Shown one piece after another: positions 47,541-56,492 of a stretch of 64,000 bases of DNA (positions are counted from its first letter, which is position 1; each line of letters opens with the position of its first letter). Made by a program: the position numbers and the translations under genes. Under the pieces are notes generated by a model. That model did no database searches, had not been told where the DNA came from, and saw only the letters and a program-made list of their open reading frames with translations. The DNA comes from Lentimicrobium saccharophilum (GTDB lineage: Bacteria; Bacteroidota; Bacteroidia; Bacteroidales; Lentimicrobiaceae): assembly GCF_001192835.1 (NCBI RefSeq), contig NZ_DF968183.1:1199338-1263337 (forward strand), given 5' to 3'.

Positions 47541-48701
47541 ATGAAATTAGTTGTTATTCTTCCGCGTTTCCCTTATCCCACTGAAAAAGGTGATAAGCTA
47601 AGGGCATTTAACCAGTTGAAGATATTATCGCGTCACCACAATATTTATCTGTGTGCGATCACTCATCAGAAAGTAGATGAATCGCAGATTTCAGCGGTTA
47701 AGCCCTTTTGTAAGGAAATCAGGGTAATCCGTCAGGGGTGGTTTGCAGTTGCCTGGAACCTTACCAGGGCTTTATTCAGCGGCCTCCCTTTCCAGGCTGG
47801 CTATTATTATTCGGGCAGGGCACATAGTATTATCAGGCAGATGATCAAAAAAGTTCAACCCGATCACATTTACTGCCAGTTACTCAGGACAGCGGCCTAT
47901 GCCCTGGAAGAAAGCATTCCGAAAACCATTGATTTTCAGGATGTGTTTTCAAAAGGCATTGAAAGGCGTATCCCCCTGGCCGGCATTTTCATGAAGCCGG
48001 TGCTAAAACTGGAGTACAGGCGTTTATTAAAATATGAGTCACTGATATTTGACAGTTTCGACAATAAAACCATCATCTCAAAGCCCGACCGCGATTTTAT
48101 CCCCCATCCGGGCCGTGACCAGATTCTGATTGTGCCCAACGGGGTGGACCATGAATATTTCAGACCGGAACAACGTGAGCAGACACATGAACTGATTTTT
48201 ACGGGAAACATGGGCTACCCGCCCAACATCAACTGCGCGGAATACCTGGCTAAAAAGGTGCTGCCCATTATCCACAAGACTGCCCCGGGTGTCAGGATGA
48301 TGCTTGCCGGTGCATCTCCGCACAGCCGGGTAAAAGCGTTGTCATCTGAATCTGTTACAGTTACAGGCTGGGTTGACGACCTGAGGGCATGTTACGCTTC
48401 AGCCGCCATATTCCTGGCTCCCATGCAGATCGGTACCGGCCTGCAGAATAAGTTGCTTGAGGCTATGTCGATGCATCTGCCCTGTATTACCTCTTCGTTG
48501 TGTAATTTTGCACTCAATGCTGTGCCGGGAAAAGAAATCCTGATCGGCGACACCCCGGAAGCAGTAGCAGAACATGTGCTTAATCTGCTCCGGGATGAAA
48601 ATTTCAGATACCAGATCGCTAAAGAAGGTTATAACTTTGTTCAGCGGAACTACAGTTGGGAGGGGGCAACCAGGGGACTGATACAAATTCTGGGGTCATA
48701 A
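47541..48701 (+). CDS. Glycosyltransferase, GT4-like
   Basis: A 386-residue GT-B enzyme related to the previous one but not a close copy. Landmarks are LPRFPYPTEKGDKLRAFNQL near the N-terminus, VPNGVDHEYFRPE before the second domain, FTGNMGYPPNINCAEYL, and the donor-binding segment LAPMQIGTGLQNKLLEAMSM with its conserved Glu. FPYPTEKGDKLRAF and the TIDFQDVFSKGIERR region recall the sugar transferases of the TIGR03087 (PEP-CTERM-associated) type. It follows the LptF/G-GT pair after 192 bp, so it is probably a separate transcript in the same envelope cluster. Confidence 0.85.
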   Translation: MKLVVILPRFPYPTEKGDKLRAFNQLKILSRHHNIYLCAITHQKVDESQISAVKPFCKEIRVIRQGWFAVAWNLTRALFSGLPFQAGYYYSGRAHSIIRQMIKKVQPDHIYCQLLRTAAYALEESIPKTIDFQDVFSKGIERRIPLAGIFMKPVLKLEYRRLLKYESLIFDSFDNKTIISKPDRDFIPHPGRDQILIVPNGVDHEYFRPEQREQTHELIFTGNMGYPPNINCAEYLAKKVLPIIHKTAPGVRMMLAGASPHSRVKALSSESVTVTGWVDDLRACYASAAIFLAPMQIGTGLQNKLLEAMSMHLPCITSSLCNFALNAVPGKEILIGDTPEAVAEHVLNLLRDENFRYQIAKEGYNFVQRNYSWEGATRGLIQILGS

Positions 48702-48846
48702 TCCGGGAGCCTGTATAATAAAGTGGACATCCAACATCATCACTGACCTGATAAATCTTATCGCAAACTGTAAAAGTTACATTTTATCCATTCCACAGGC
48801 ATTACAAACAAGGCAAAGGCTGATTAACAGAAACCAACAGGCAAAA

Positions 48847-51012
48847 ATGAACAAACCAGGATTTACCGGACTACTTATAATATTCTTCCTGATTCTTGCA
48901 AGCCGGTTTATCTATGCCCAGGCCGGAACCGGAAAGGACAGAACACCGGTAAAGATTGAAACCAGGATAGATCAGGTTGCGGCCCTTGCCGACGAATCAC
49001 CGGATCAGGCAATTCCCCTGGCTGCCGAGTTGCTTAAACAGCTGAATAAAAACGAAGACAAACCGAACCGGGCCAAAGTGCTTAAGACGCTGGGTGGTTC
49101 ACATTACAACCTCGGCAACGACCGTCAGGCCCTGGAGTATTATGAGCAGGCCCTGACCTTATACAGGGAACTGGAGGACAAAACCGGCATAGGCAGCATG
49201 CTGAACAATATCGGTTTGATCAGGGAAATACAAGGTGATTACAGCGGAGCGCTCAAGAGATATATTGAAGCGTCGTCACTTTTTACGGAAACCAGGAAAG
49301 ACAAATACCTTGCCCTCAGCCTGACGAATATCGGGAATGTTTATTATACGCTGGGGCGGTTCGACAGGGCACTTGAGTACCTGACCCAGGCCCTGCGCAT
49401 CAATGAAAAGGCAGAAGACAGCTCAGGACTTTCCAAATCATACAACAACATCGGAAATGTTTATCTTAGTCTGAAAGATTACCAGATCGCCCTCGATTTT
49501 TACAACAAAGCACTGGCCATAAATAAAAAAAGAAACAACCTCTACAGTCTTTCAACCAGCTACAACAATATCGGGCTGGTATATCAGGGCTTAAACAAGA
49601 TAAATGAAGCCATTGAATACAACCGGCTTGCCCTCGAACTTTCAAGAAAAATCAATGATCAGAGTGGCGTAATCCACAGCCTGATCAATTCAGGAAATAT
49701 ATATTTCGACGAAAACAACATCGATCAGGCGCTTATTTATTACCAGGAAGCATTGAGAATTTCAAATTCGAACAAGCAGGGATTTACCCATGCAACCATT
49801 CTTCAGAATCTGGCCAGGCTCCGCACAAAGCAGAATTTACCTGATGAAGCGATCGCACTCTATAAAGAAGCCCTTGATTTTGCAGAAAAATCCGGTTCAC
49901 TGATCCTTCTGGAAGATATTTATAACGGTCTGGCAGATGCCTGGCAGAAGAAAGGCGATTATAAAAGGGCTTATGATTATATGACCCTCTACAAAGTTAT
50001 TGCCGATAGTGCATACAACACGGAGAGCAACGACCGGCTGAACCGGCTAAGGGTCAGCTTTGAATCTGAGCAAACCGAACGCGACAATCAACTGCTCAGG
50101 CAACAGAATATCTATAGCCAGCTGGCGTTGAAGCGTCAGCAGACCATCCGTAACCTGCTGATCATCATTTCAATAATTGTGATTGTTTCAGCCATTTTCC
50201 TGTTTTCGCTTAACCAGTCGAAAAAACGCAAGAACACGCTGCTGGCTGAACGGAACGAGCAGATCATCAAACAAAAAGAGGAACTGAACCTGCTTTATAA
50301 AGAGCAGTACAAACTGAATGAAACCAAAAATAAATTTTTCAGTATTGTAGCACACGACCTGAAATCCCCCTTTCAGTCAATTCTTGGATTTTCTGAATTA
50401 CTATGCTCTGAATATGAACATCTGGATGAAGCCCAGCGCCGGGATGCCGCCAGCAACATCCTCAAAGTGTCCACTGACACCTTCCGTTTGATTGAAAATC
50501 TGCTGGAGTGGGGACGCTCCCAAACCGGCGGCGTATATGCTGTTTTTAAAATCTTTAACATAAGGGAACTTGTAGTCAATACCCTGCCGGTATTTGAGCC
50601 TCAGATACAAACCAAAAAAATCCGGCTTACATACGACCTTCCGCCCCTGCTGAATGCCTGGGCTGATCCTGATATGATCATGGCTGTGGTAAGGAACCTG
50701 CTTTCCAACGCAATTAAATTTACTCCGGTTGGAGGCGAAATACACCTGAGTGCCACCATGACTCACGATGCTGTAAAACTTTCGGTAAAAGACTCCGGCG
50801 GAGGCATCCCGCCGGATGTGATGGCCCACCTGTTTACCCTTGATCCCAAAGTGCAGCGCGCAGGAACCATGGGCGAAAGGGGCACAGGCCTTGGCCTGAC
50901 TCTGTGCCGTGAATTTATGGAGCTTAACCATGGCATCATTAAGGTAGAGAGCGAGGCCGGCAAAGGGAGCACCTTTACCATCATTATGCAGCCCAAACAC
51001 CACGCCGTCTGA
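48847..51012 (+). CDS. TPR-containing sensor histidine kinase
   Basis: A 721-residue membrane sensor. Order of parts: signal peptide/first segment (1-24); a stack of about eight TPR units (about 60-400, e.g. ALEYYEQALTLYRELEDKTG and SKSYNNIGNVYLSLKDYQIA); a membrane segment (about 436-457, LLIIISIIVIVSAIFLFSL); a coiled-coil; HisKA with the phospho-accepting His in FFSIVAHDLKSPFQSILGF; and the ATPase domain with N box LLSNAIKFTP, G1 DSGGGIPPD and G2 GERGTGLGL. The TPR part lies outside the cytoplasm and probably senses a protein or peptide. No response regulator adjoins, so the partner is unknown. Confidence 0.92.
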   Translation: MNKPGFTGLLIIFFLILASRFIYAQAGTGKDRTPVKIETRIDQVAALADESPDQAIPLAAELLKQLNKNEDKPNRAKVLKTLGGSHYNLGNDRQALEYYEQALTLYRELEDKTGIGSMLNNIGLIREIQGDYSGALKRYIEASSLFTETRKDKYLALSLTNIGNVYYTLGRFDRALEYLTQALRINEKAEDSSGLSKSYNNIGNVYLSLKDYQIALDFYNKALAINKKRNNLYSLSTSYNNIGLVYQGLNKINEAIEYNRLALELSRKINDQSGVIHSLINSGNIYFDENNIDQALIYYQEALRISNSNKQGFTHATILQNLARLRTKQNLPDEAIALYKEALDFAEKSGSLILLEDIYNGLADAWQKKGDYKRAYDYMTLYKVIADSAYNTESNDRLNRLRVSFESEQTERDNQLLRQQNIYSQLALKRQQTIRNLLIIISIIVIVSAIFLFSLNQSKKRKNTLLAERNEQIIKQKEELNLLYKEQYKLNETKNKFFSIVAHDLKSPFQSILGFSELLCSEYEHLDEAQRRDAASNILKVSTDTFRLIENLLEWGRSQTGGVYAVFKIFNIRELVVNTLPVFEPQIQTKKIRLTYDLPPLLNAWADPDMIMAVVRNLLSNAIKFTPVGGEIHLSATMTHDAVKLSVKDSGGGIPPDVMAHLFTLDPKVQRAGTMGERGTGLGLTLCREFMELNHGIIKVESEAGKGSTFTIIMQPKHHAV

Positions 51013-51153
51013 AAGTTTCATCATCAATCAGACAGGGCTCTCGCAGGAACAGCAATATTATTTCTGAAACAGACCTGCAATAACGCAGCCATCAAATCGG
51101 TACATTACAACAGGTTCCGCAGACGGTTTTTCCACCCGCTTGAAAAAATTTCA

Positions 51154-51161
51154 TAAGTTTG
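51154..51161 (+). promoter_or_regulatory. -7 element upstream of ettA
   Basis: TAAGTTTG matches TAnnTTTG, with only a T-rich -33 region. Predicted start near 51168, leaving about 15 nt before the ATG at 51183. Confidence 0.5.
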
Positions 51162-51182
51162 CCAAAACACAACAACATCCCC

Positions 51183-52859
51183 ATGTCAGACGATAAAAAA
51201 ATCATTTTCTCCATGGTTGGAGTGGGAAAAGTCATTCCGCCCAACCGTCAGATACTTAAGGATATTTACCTCTCGTTTTTTTACGGCGCAAAAATCGGCA
51301 TCATCGGTCTGAACGGATCAGGAAAATCCAGTCTGCTGAAGATCATTGCCGGGCTGGATAAAAGCTACATCGGGGAGGTTGTCTTCTCGCCCGGATACTC
51401 TGTGGGCATCCTGATGCAGGAACCCGAACTGGATGAAACAAAAACGGTAAAGCAGATCGTGGAGGAAGGCGTTGCCGAAACCGTGTCGTTGCTGAAGGCT
51501 TATGAAGAAGTAAACAACCGTTTTGCCGAGCCCATGGGCGATGATGAGATGAATGCCCTGATTGAGGAACAGGGCAGGCTAACCGAATTGCTTGACCAGC
51601 ATGATGCCTGGGAACTGGATGCCAAACTTGAGCGCGCCATGGATGCACTGCGTTGTCCGGATCCTGATCAGCCGGTAAAGACCCTTTCGGGCGGCGAGCG
51701 CCGGCGGGTGGCCCTTTGCCGCCTGCTGTTGCAGGAGCCTGATATTCTTTTGCTTGACGAGCCTACCAACCACCTTGACGCGGAAAGCATTGACTGGCTT
51801 GAGCAATACCTGAGGCAGTACAAGGGCACCGTGATTGCTGTTACGCACGACCGTTACTTCCTCGATAATGTTGCCGGCTGGATACTGGAACTCGACCGCG
51901 GGGAAGGCATTCCCTGGAAAGGCAACTATACCTCATGGCTGGAACAGAAGTCGAACCGACTGGCCATGGAAGAAAAAACCGAGAGTAAACGCCGCAAGAC
52001 CCTCGAGCGCGAGCTGGAATGGGTGCGTATGGCGCCGAAAGCACGGCATGCCAAGTCAAAAGCCAGGCTCGCGGCCTATGAGCGTATGATGAGCGAAGAT
52101 GTTAAACAGAAGGAAGAAAAGCTGGAGATCTTTATTCCGAATGGCCCCAGGCTTGGAAATAAGGTGATTGAAGCCAGAGGCATCTCCAAGGCATTCGGCG
52201 ATAAGCTACTTTTCGAAAATCTTGATTTCAGCCTCCCCCCCGCCGGCATTGTCGGGATTATCGGGCCTAACGGCGCCGGCAAAACCACCCTCTTCAGGCT
52301 GATTATGGGGCTTGAGAAACCGGATTCCGGAGAGTTCTCGGTCGGGGAAACCGTAAAACTCGGATATGTTGACCAGGCGCACACCGACATTGATCCGGAG
52401 AAATCCGTTTGGGAAGTGATCTCCGAAGGCAATGAAAACCTTCAGATCGGTGGCCGCTTGTTCAACTCCAGGGCATATGTCGCCCGGTTCAACTTCAGCG
52501 GAGCCGATCAGGGAAAAAAGGCAGGGGTGCTTTCAGGCGGAGAACGCAACAGGATGCACCTGGCGCTCACCCTGAGATCGGAAGCCAATGTGCTGCTGCT
52601 CGACGAACCCACCAACGATATTGATGTAAACACTCTCCGGGCGCTGGAGGAAGGTTTGGAAAACTTCGCCGGTTGTGCCGTCATTATCTCTCACGACCGC
52701 TGGTTCCTCGACCGTGTGGCCACCCATATCCTCGCTTTCGAGGGCGATTCTCAGGTTGCCTTCTTCGAGGGCGGATATACGGAGTATGAGGAAAATCGAA
52801 AAAAACGCCTGGGTAACGACACCCCGCACCGTATACGGTATAAAAAACTTAAGGTTTAG
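51183..52859 (+). CDS. ettA: ABC-F translation factor EttA
   Basis: Ribosome-associated ABC-F ATPase that gates the first elongation step according to ATP level. It has 558 residues from the ATG at 51183 (MSDDKKIIFSMVGVGKVIPP), preferred over an ATG at 51159 on family grounds. Both nucleotide domains are complete: Walker A GLNGSGKSS and GPNGAGKTT, signatures LSGGERRRVALCR and LSGGERNRMHLAL, and Walker B with Glu (ILLLDEPTNHLD, VLLLDEPTNDID). The linker EWVRMAPKARHAKSKARLAA and the full length distinguish EttA from resistance-type ABC-F proteins. The SatD-like gene starts 2 bp after the stop. Confidence 0.92.
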   Translation: MSDDKKIIFSMVGVGKVIPPNRQILKDIYLSFFYGAKIGIIGLNGSGKSSLLKIIAGLDKSYIGEVVFSPGYSVGILMQEPELDETKTVKQIVEEGVAETVSLLKAYEEVNNRFAEPMGDDEMNALIEEQGRLTELLDQHDAWELDAKLERAMDALRCPDPDQPVKTLSGGERRRVALCRLLLQEPDILLLDEPTNHLDAESIDWLEQYLRQYKGTVIAVTHDRYFLDNVAGWILELDRGEGIPWKGNYTSWLEQKSNRLAMEEKTESKRRKTLERELEWVRMAPKARHAKSKARLAAYERMMSEDVKQKEEKLEIFIPNGPRLGNKVIEARGISKAFGDKLLFENLDFSLPPAGIVGIIGPNGAGKTTLFRLIMGLEKPDSGEFSVGETVKLGYVDQAHTDIDPEKSVWEVISEGNENLQIGGRLFNSRAYVARFNFSGADQGKKAGVLSGGERNRMHLALTLRSEANVLLLDEPTNDIDVNTLRALEEGLENFAGCAVIISHDRWFLDRVATHILAFEGDSQVAFFEGGYTEYEENRKKRLGNDTPHRIRYKKLKV

Positions 52860-52861
52860 CT

Positions 52862-53533
52862 ATGGACAATTCACTTTATGCTGTGCTTACCGGCGATATC
52901 GTGAAATCATCGCGCATGTCGCCCGCTGACCTCAAACGGCTGCCCGAAGCATTGACAACCATTTTCCAATCTATTGATCCCATTTGCAAACCGGCCGGTT
53001 TCGCTACCCGCTTCAGTATTTTCAGGGGCGACAGTTTTCAGCTGATCTGCGAACCGGCATGCGCCCTGAAAGCCTGGCTGATTATCAGAACAGGATTGCG
53101 CAGTACTTACCCTGCTCCCCTGAGCAGATCAGTGGATGCCCGCATCGGCATCGCTGTCGGAAAAGTAAATCACGTTGCCGGGAATATTACCGAAAGCAGC
53201 GGAGAAGTCTTTAACCTTTCGGGCCGGTTGCTTGAAACGCTCAAAGCGCCGCGTCTCACAGGTTTTGTCTCCGAAAACAGGGAAATCAACCGTAACCTGA
53301 ATGCAGGTCTGATGCTCGCCGAAGACATCCTCCGCAGATGGACCACTTCGCAGTGCCGGATTGTACCGCTCCTGCTTCAATCGCTGAACCAATCCGAAAT
53401 TGCAAAGGTTACAAAAACAAGACAACCCACCGTAACTGCAAAAATAAACGCGATGGGATGGAACGCAGTTGAACATTGGATGGATTACTATGTCGCGCTA
53501 TCAAATGAATCCGGTTCATTTACAAACCCTTAA
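52862..53533 (+). CDS. SatD-like protein with C-terminal helix-turn-helix
   Basis: A 223-residue protein. The N-terminus YAVLTGDIVKSSRMS matches the opening of the SatD family (named from a Streptococcus gene cluster linked to acid/SRP stress), and FRGDSFQLICEPA and ARIGIAVG resemble the catalytic face of nucleotidyl-cyclase-like folds. The C-terminus, LNQSEIAKVTKTRQPTVTAK (about residues 180-199), is a helix-turn-helix of the sigma-factor type. It could therefore bind DNA. It starts 2 bp after ettA and is followed by a DUF3307 membrane protein, a pairing I recall as recurrent in bacteria. Biochemical role unknown. Confidence 0.65.
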   Translation: MDNSLYAVLTGDIVKSSRMSPADLKRLPEALTTIFQSIDPICKPAGFATRFSIFRGDSFQLICEPACALKAWLIIRTGLRSTYPAPLSRSVDARIGIAVGKVNHVAGNITESSGEVFNLSGRLLETLKAPRLTGFVSENREINRNLNAGLMLAEDILRRWTTSQCRIVPLLLQSLNQSEIAKVTKTRQPTVTAKINAMGWNAVEHWMDYYVALSNESGSFTNP

Positions 53534-53549
53534 GGCGATAAAAACAAAA

Positions 53550-53636
53550 TATAGCCCTGTAAGGCTATAAAGGCTAATTATAGTGCTGTAAGGCTATAAT
53601 TATCAATTATAGCCATGTGGGGCTTAACCAATCAAC
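53550..53636. repeat. Three direct repeats at 29-bp spacing in the SatD-DUF3307 gap
   Basis: Copies begin at 53550 (TATAGCCCTGTAAGGCTATA), 53579 (TATAGTGCTGTAAGGCTATA) and 53608 (TATAGCCATGTGGGGCTTAA), exactly 29 bp apart. The first is itself an inverted repeat TATAGCC-N6-GGCTATA; the others are imperfect. They lie between two genes that otherwise run as a cluster. Spacing and symmetry fit binding sites for a dimeric regulator, but they could also be a short hairpin-rich repeat. Confidence 0.75.
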
Positions 53637-53687
53637 GATCCCGATAAACTGAATTTTGACCATTACCCTGCACAAAATACTATAGGA

Positions 53688-54440
53688 ATGGAAGCAGTTT
53701 ACCTTTTTGAAACTGATACTGTCTCACTGTTCATCAGACTATTGATTGCTCATTTGGCAGGAGATTTTGTTTTTCAGAAAAAATCATGGATTGAGAACCG
53801 CAGGGCCGGCAGGTGGAAATCCCCTTTCCTTTACCTGAACGCGGGCATCGTAACCGTTCTTTCCTGGGCTTTGTCAGGTTACCACCAGGTGTGGGCCATT
53901 CCGCTGCTGATCTTTGCCGCCCATGCCTTTACTGATCTGCTGAAGTCATATGCTCCGGACTCGACCGCCATCTTCTATACGGATCAGGCCCTGCACCTCG
54001 GGGCCACAATAGTGGCGACAGCGCTATATCTTCCGGTATTGAACGCCGGGTACAGCTGTTGCGGTTTCCTTTTCGGTAATTATCATCTGTGGATTTACAT
54101 TGGCGCTTATCTTACCGTCCTATGGCCCATGGGCATTTTCATCGCGCAGTTCACAAAGCAATGGCAGGCCGAAAGCAATCAGTCAGGCGGCCTGAAAGAT
54201 GCGGGTCGTTACATAGGGATGCTCGAAAGGTTACTGATACTCACCTTTATATTTGTGAACCAGTTTCCGGCCATCGGTTTCCTGATCGCAGCCAAATCCA
54301 TCCTTCGGTTCGGGGATATCCGCGAAAACGGCAACCGGAAAGGGGCTGAATATATCCTTATCGGAACCATGATCAGTTTCGCTGCAGCCATCTTTACCGG
54401 AATTGCTGCCAATTACCTCATCAACCTACCGGATTTATGA
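53688..54440 (+). CDS. DUF3307 membrane protein
   Basis: A 250-residue protein with about six hydrophobic segments. The N-terminal block LLIAHLAGDFVFQKKSWIEN (about residues 18-37) is the DUF3307 signature, with the polar HL-GDF-Q core inside a membrane segment, and HAFTDLLKSYAPDSTAIFYTDQALHLGA carries further conserved His and Asp residues (positions about 84-111). Such intramembrane His/Asp residues would suit metal or ligand binding, but no function is established. It overlaps the WbuC gene by 4 bp (ATGA) and follows the SatD-like gene after the 29-bp repeats. Confidence 0.8.
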   Translation: MEAVYLFETDTVSLFIRLLIAHLAGDFVFQKKSWIENRRAGRWKSPFLYLNAGIVTVLSWALSGYHQVWAIPLLIFAAHAFTDLLKSYAPDSTAIFYTDQALHLGATIVATALYLPVLNAGYSCCGFLFGNYHLWIYIGAYLTVLWPMGIFIAQFTKQWQAESNQSGGLKDAGRYIGMLERLLILTFIFVNQFPAIGFLIAAKSILRFGDIRENGNRKGAEYILIGTMISFAAAIFTGIAANYLINLPDL

Positions 54441-54910
54441 AAAAAATCGACACAGAACTGATGGATCAGCTGACATACAAAGCCAGGCTATCGCCCCGCA
54501 AGCGTATGAACCACAACTTCCACACGGGGCCGGAGGACACCCTGCAACGGTTGCTGAACGCGATGGAACCGGGAACCTATGTGCGGCCGCACAAACACGA
54601 AGATCCTGACAAGCGGGAAGTATTTTTCGCCCTTCGTGGCAAACTCTGCCTTGTGCAATTCGACGGGGAAGGCAATATTACCGGCCACGTTGTGCTGAGT
54701 CCCGGCGGTCAGGCCGTGGCTGCCGAAATCGCTGAAAGAACATTTCACACCGTGATTTCACTGGAACCGGGATCCATCGCCTATGAAGCCAAGGACGGCC
54801 CCTACAATCCGATTGACGACAAGAATTTCGCCCCCTGGGCGCCGGCCGAAAATTCCCCTGAGGCAGCCCTCTACCTGCAGGGACTTATCGGGAAACTTGG
54901 CTTGAAGTAA
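54437..54910 (+). CDS. WbuC-type cupin metalloprotein
   Basis: A 157-residue small beta-barrel protein. The N-terminal ARLSPRKRMNHNFHTGPEDT is the WbuC-family opening, and YVRPHKHEDPDKREVFFALRG (about residues 48-68) is the cupin metal motif with His-His-Glu; a later His lies in ERTFHTVISLEPG. WbuC genes often sit in O-antigen clusters, but the activity is unproven. It is translationally coupled to the DUF3307 gene. The hisS promoter lies in its last codons. Confidence 0.82.
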   Translation: MKKIDTELMDQLTYKARLSPRKRMNHNFHTGPEDTLQRLLNAMEPGTYVRPHKHEDPDKREVFFALRGKLCLVQFDGEGNITGHVVLSPGGQAVAAEIAERTFHTVISLEPGSIAYEAKDGPYNPIDDKNFAPWAPAENSPEAALYLQGLIGKLGLK

Positions 54911-54931
54911 GGTTGTTTTTCCTTATTTTTG
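54902..54931 (+). promoter_or_regulatory. Promoter of hisS
   Basis: TTG (54902-54904), 19 bp, then TATTTTTG (54924-54931), a near-consensus pair. Predicted start near 54938, about 57 nt before the chosen hisS ATG at 54995. Confidence 0.65.
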
Positions 54932-54994
54932 CCGCACCGCTGATCAGCCTTCATGTCTGCAAATAATGACGGCAAGCAGTCAGTTGTTATTGTC

Positions 54995-56359
54995 ATGAGT
55001 ATTACAAAACCTGCCATACCCAAGGGAACCCGCGACTTTTCACCGCTTGAAATGAATCGCAGAAACTACATTTTCGATACCATCCGTTCGGTATTCGGGC
55101 AATATGGCTATCAACCCATTGAGACTCCTGCCATGGAGAATCTCTCCACCCTCCTGGGTAAATACGGGGAAGAAGGGGACAAACTATTGTTCCGTATCCT
55201 TAATTCCGGTGATTTCCTTTCAGGGGTAGATGAGCACGAACTAAAAAAAGATAATGCAGGACACCTGTCGCATAAAATCAGTGAAAAAGGGCTGCGCTAC
55301 GACCTCACCGTACCTTTTGCCCGTTACGTGGTACAGCACCGCAACGACATCACCTTCCCCTTCAAACGTTACCAGATTCAACCGGTATGGCGTGCCGACC
55401 GTCCGCAGAAAGGACGCTACCGCGAGTTTTACCAGTGCGATGCCGATGTGGTTGGCTCAGATGCCATGATCAATGAAGCCGAGTTGCTGCTGATCGCCGA
55501 CCAGGTTTTCAGCCGGCTGGGGATAAAGGTGAATATAAAACTCAACAACCGGAAGATCCTGTCAGGCATCGCCGAATTGATCGGATATGCCGATAAGATT
55601 ACGGACATCACCGTTGCCATAGACAAACTCGATAAAATCGGAGCTGAAAAAGTCAATGAAGAACTCGCCGGAAGGGGAATCAGCAGGGAGGCAATTGAAA
55701 AACTGCAACCTGTTCTTCACCTGCAGGGATCTAATACAGAAAAACTCGGAAAACTGAAAGAGCTCCTCTCAGACACTGCCGATGGCCCGAAAGGGATTGA
55801 AGAAATCAGCGAAATCCTCGACCTTACAGGCATCATGCACATAGATTCGCCCGTTGAGCTGGACCTTACCCTTGCCCGCGGTCTGAACTACTACACCGGG
55901 GCCATTATAGAGGTGAAGGCGGCCGGAGTGGCCATGGGAAGCATCAGCGGAGGCGGACGCTATGATAATCTTACGGGCATTTTCGGACTCCCGGGGATTT
56001 CGGGAGTCGGAATTTCATTCGGAGCCGACCGCATCTATGATGTTATGAACGAACTCAACCTTTTCCCGGAAGGGGCATCGGCCACCACCAGGGTATTGTT
56101 CGTGAATTTCGGCAGGGAAGAAGAAAAAGTCTGCATCGGTCTGGCTGCTGAATTAAGAAAAAACGGTATCAACACCGAAGTATATCCCGACCAGGCCAAG
56201 CTGAAAAAACAATTCTCCTATGCCGATGTGCACCGGATTCCCTGGGTGGTCATTGTCGGTGAAGAGGAAAGGGCCAATGGAAAGGCCGTTCTGAAAAACA
56301 TGTCATCCGGCGAACAGCAATCTGTGGAAGCCGGCGAATTGATGAATTACATCCGCTGA
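54995..56359 (+). CDS. hisS: Histidine-tRNA ligase
   Basis: Class II aminoacyl-tRNA synthetase of 454 residues. I start at 54995 ([20 protein letters not shown]) because the family begins close to the PKGTRDF block; an in-frame ATG at 54953 would add 14 residues. Landmarks are motif 2 around [20 protein letters not shown], the histidine-binding segments [15 protein letters not shown] and [11 protein letters not shown], and the anticodon-binding domain at the C-terminus. Two ammonia-lyase genes, one of histidase type, follow downstream. Confidence 0.95.
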   Translation: MSITKPAIPKGTRDFSPLEMNRRNYIFDTIRSVFGQYGYQPIETPAMENLSTLLGKYGEEGDKLLFRILNSGDFLSGVDEHELKKDNAGHLSHKISEKGLRYDLTVPFARYVVQHRNDITFPFKRYQIQPVWRADRPQKGRYREFYQCDADVVGSDAMINEAELLLIADQVFSRLGIKVNIKLNNRKILSGIAELIGYADKITDITVAIDKLDKIGAEKVNEELAGRGISREAIEKLQPVLHLQGSNTEKLGKLKELLSDTADGPKGIEEISEILDLTGIMHIDSPVELDLTLARGLNYYTGAIIEVKAAGVAMGSISGGGRYDNLTGIFGLPGISGVGISFGADRIYDVMNELNLFPEGASATTRVLFVNFGREEEKVCIGLAAELRKNGINTEVYPDQAKLKKQFSYADVHRIPWVVIVGEEERANGKAVLKNMSSGEQQSVEAGELMNYIR

Positions 56360-56492
56360 TTATGTTTATTGACTGGAACCTGAAATTCAAGGTAAAAATC
56401 AACCGGGCAGGTCTGACGGCGAGAATCAGGGGATAAACCCCGGACTATTCCATCAGTTAACAAAATCAGTCAACAACTTATTCCATTTTCTT

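Noticed and set aside
48847-51012. Two-component system with an adjacent regulator
   Set aside because: No response regulator gene is within several kilobases; the kinase is an orphan.
53550-53636. CRISPR-like short repeats at 29-bp steps
   Set aside because: Only three degenerate copies with no room for spacers; direct repeats or operators are a better reading.
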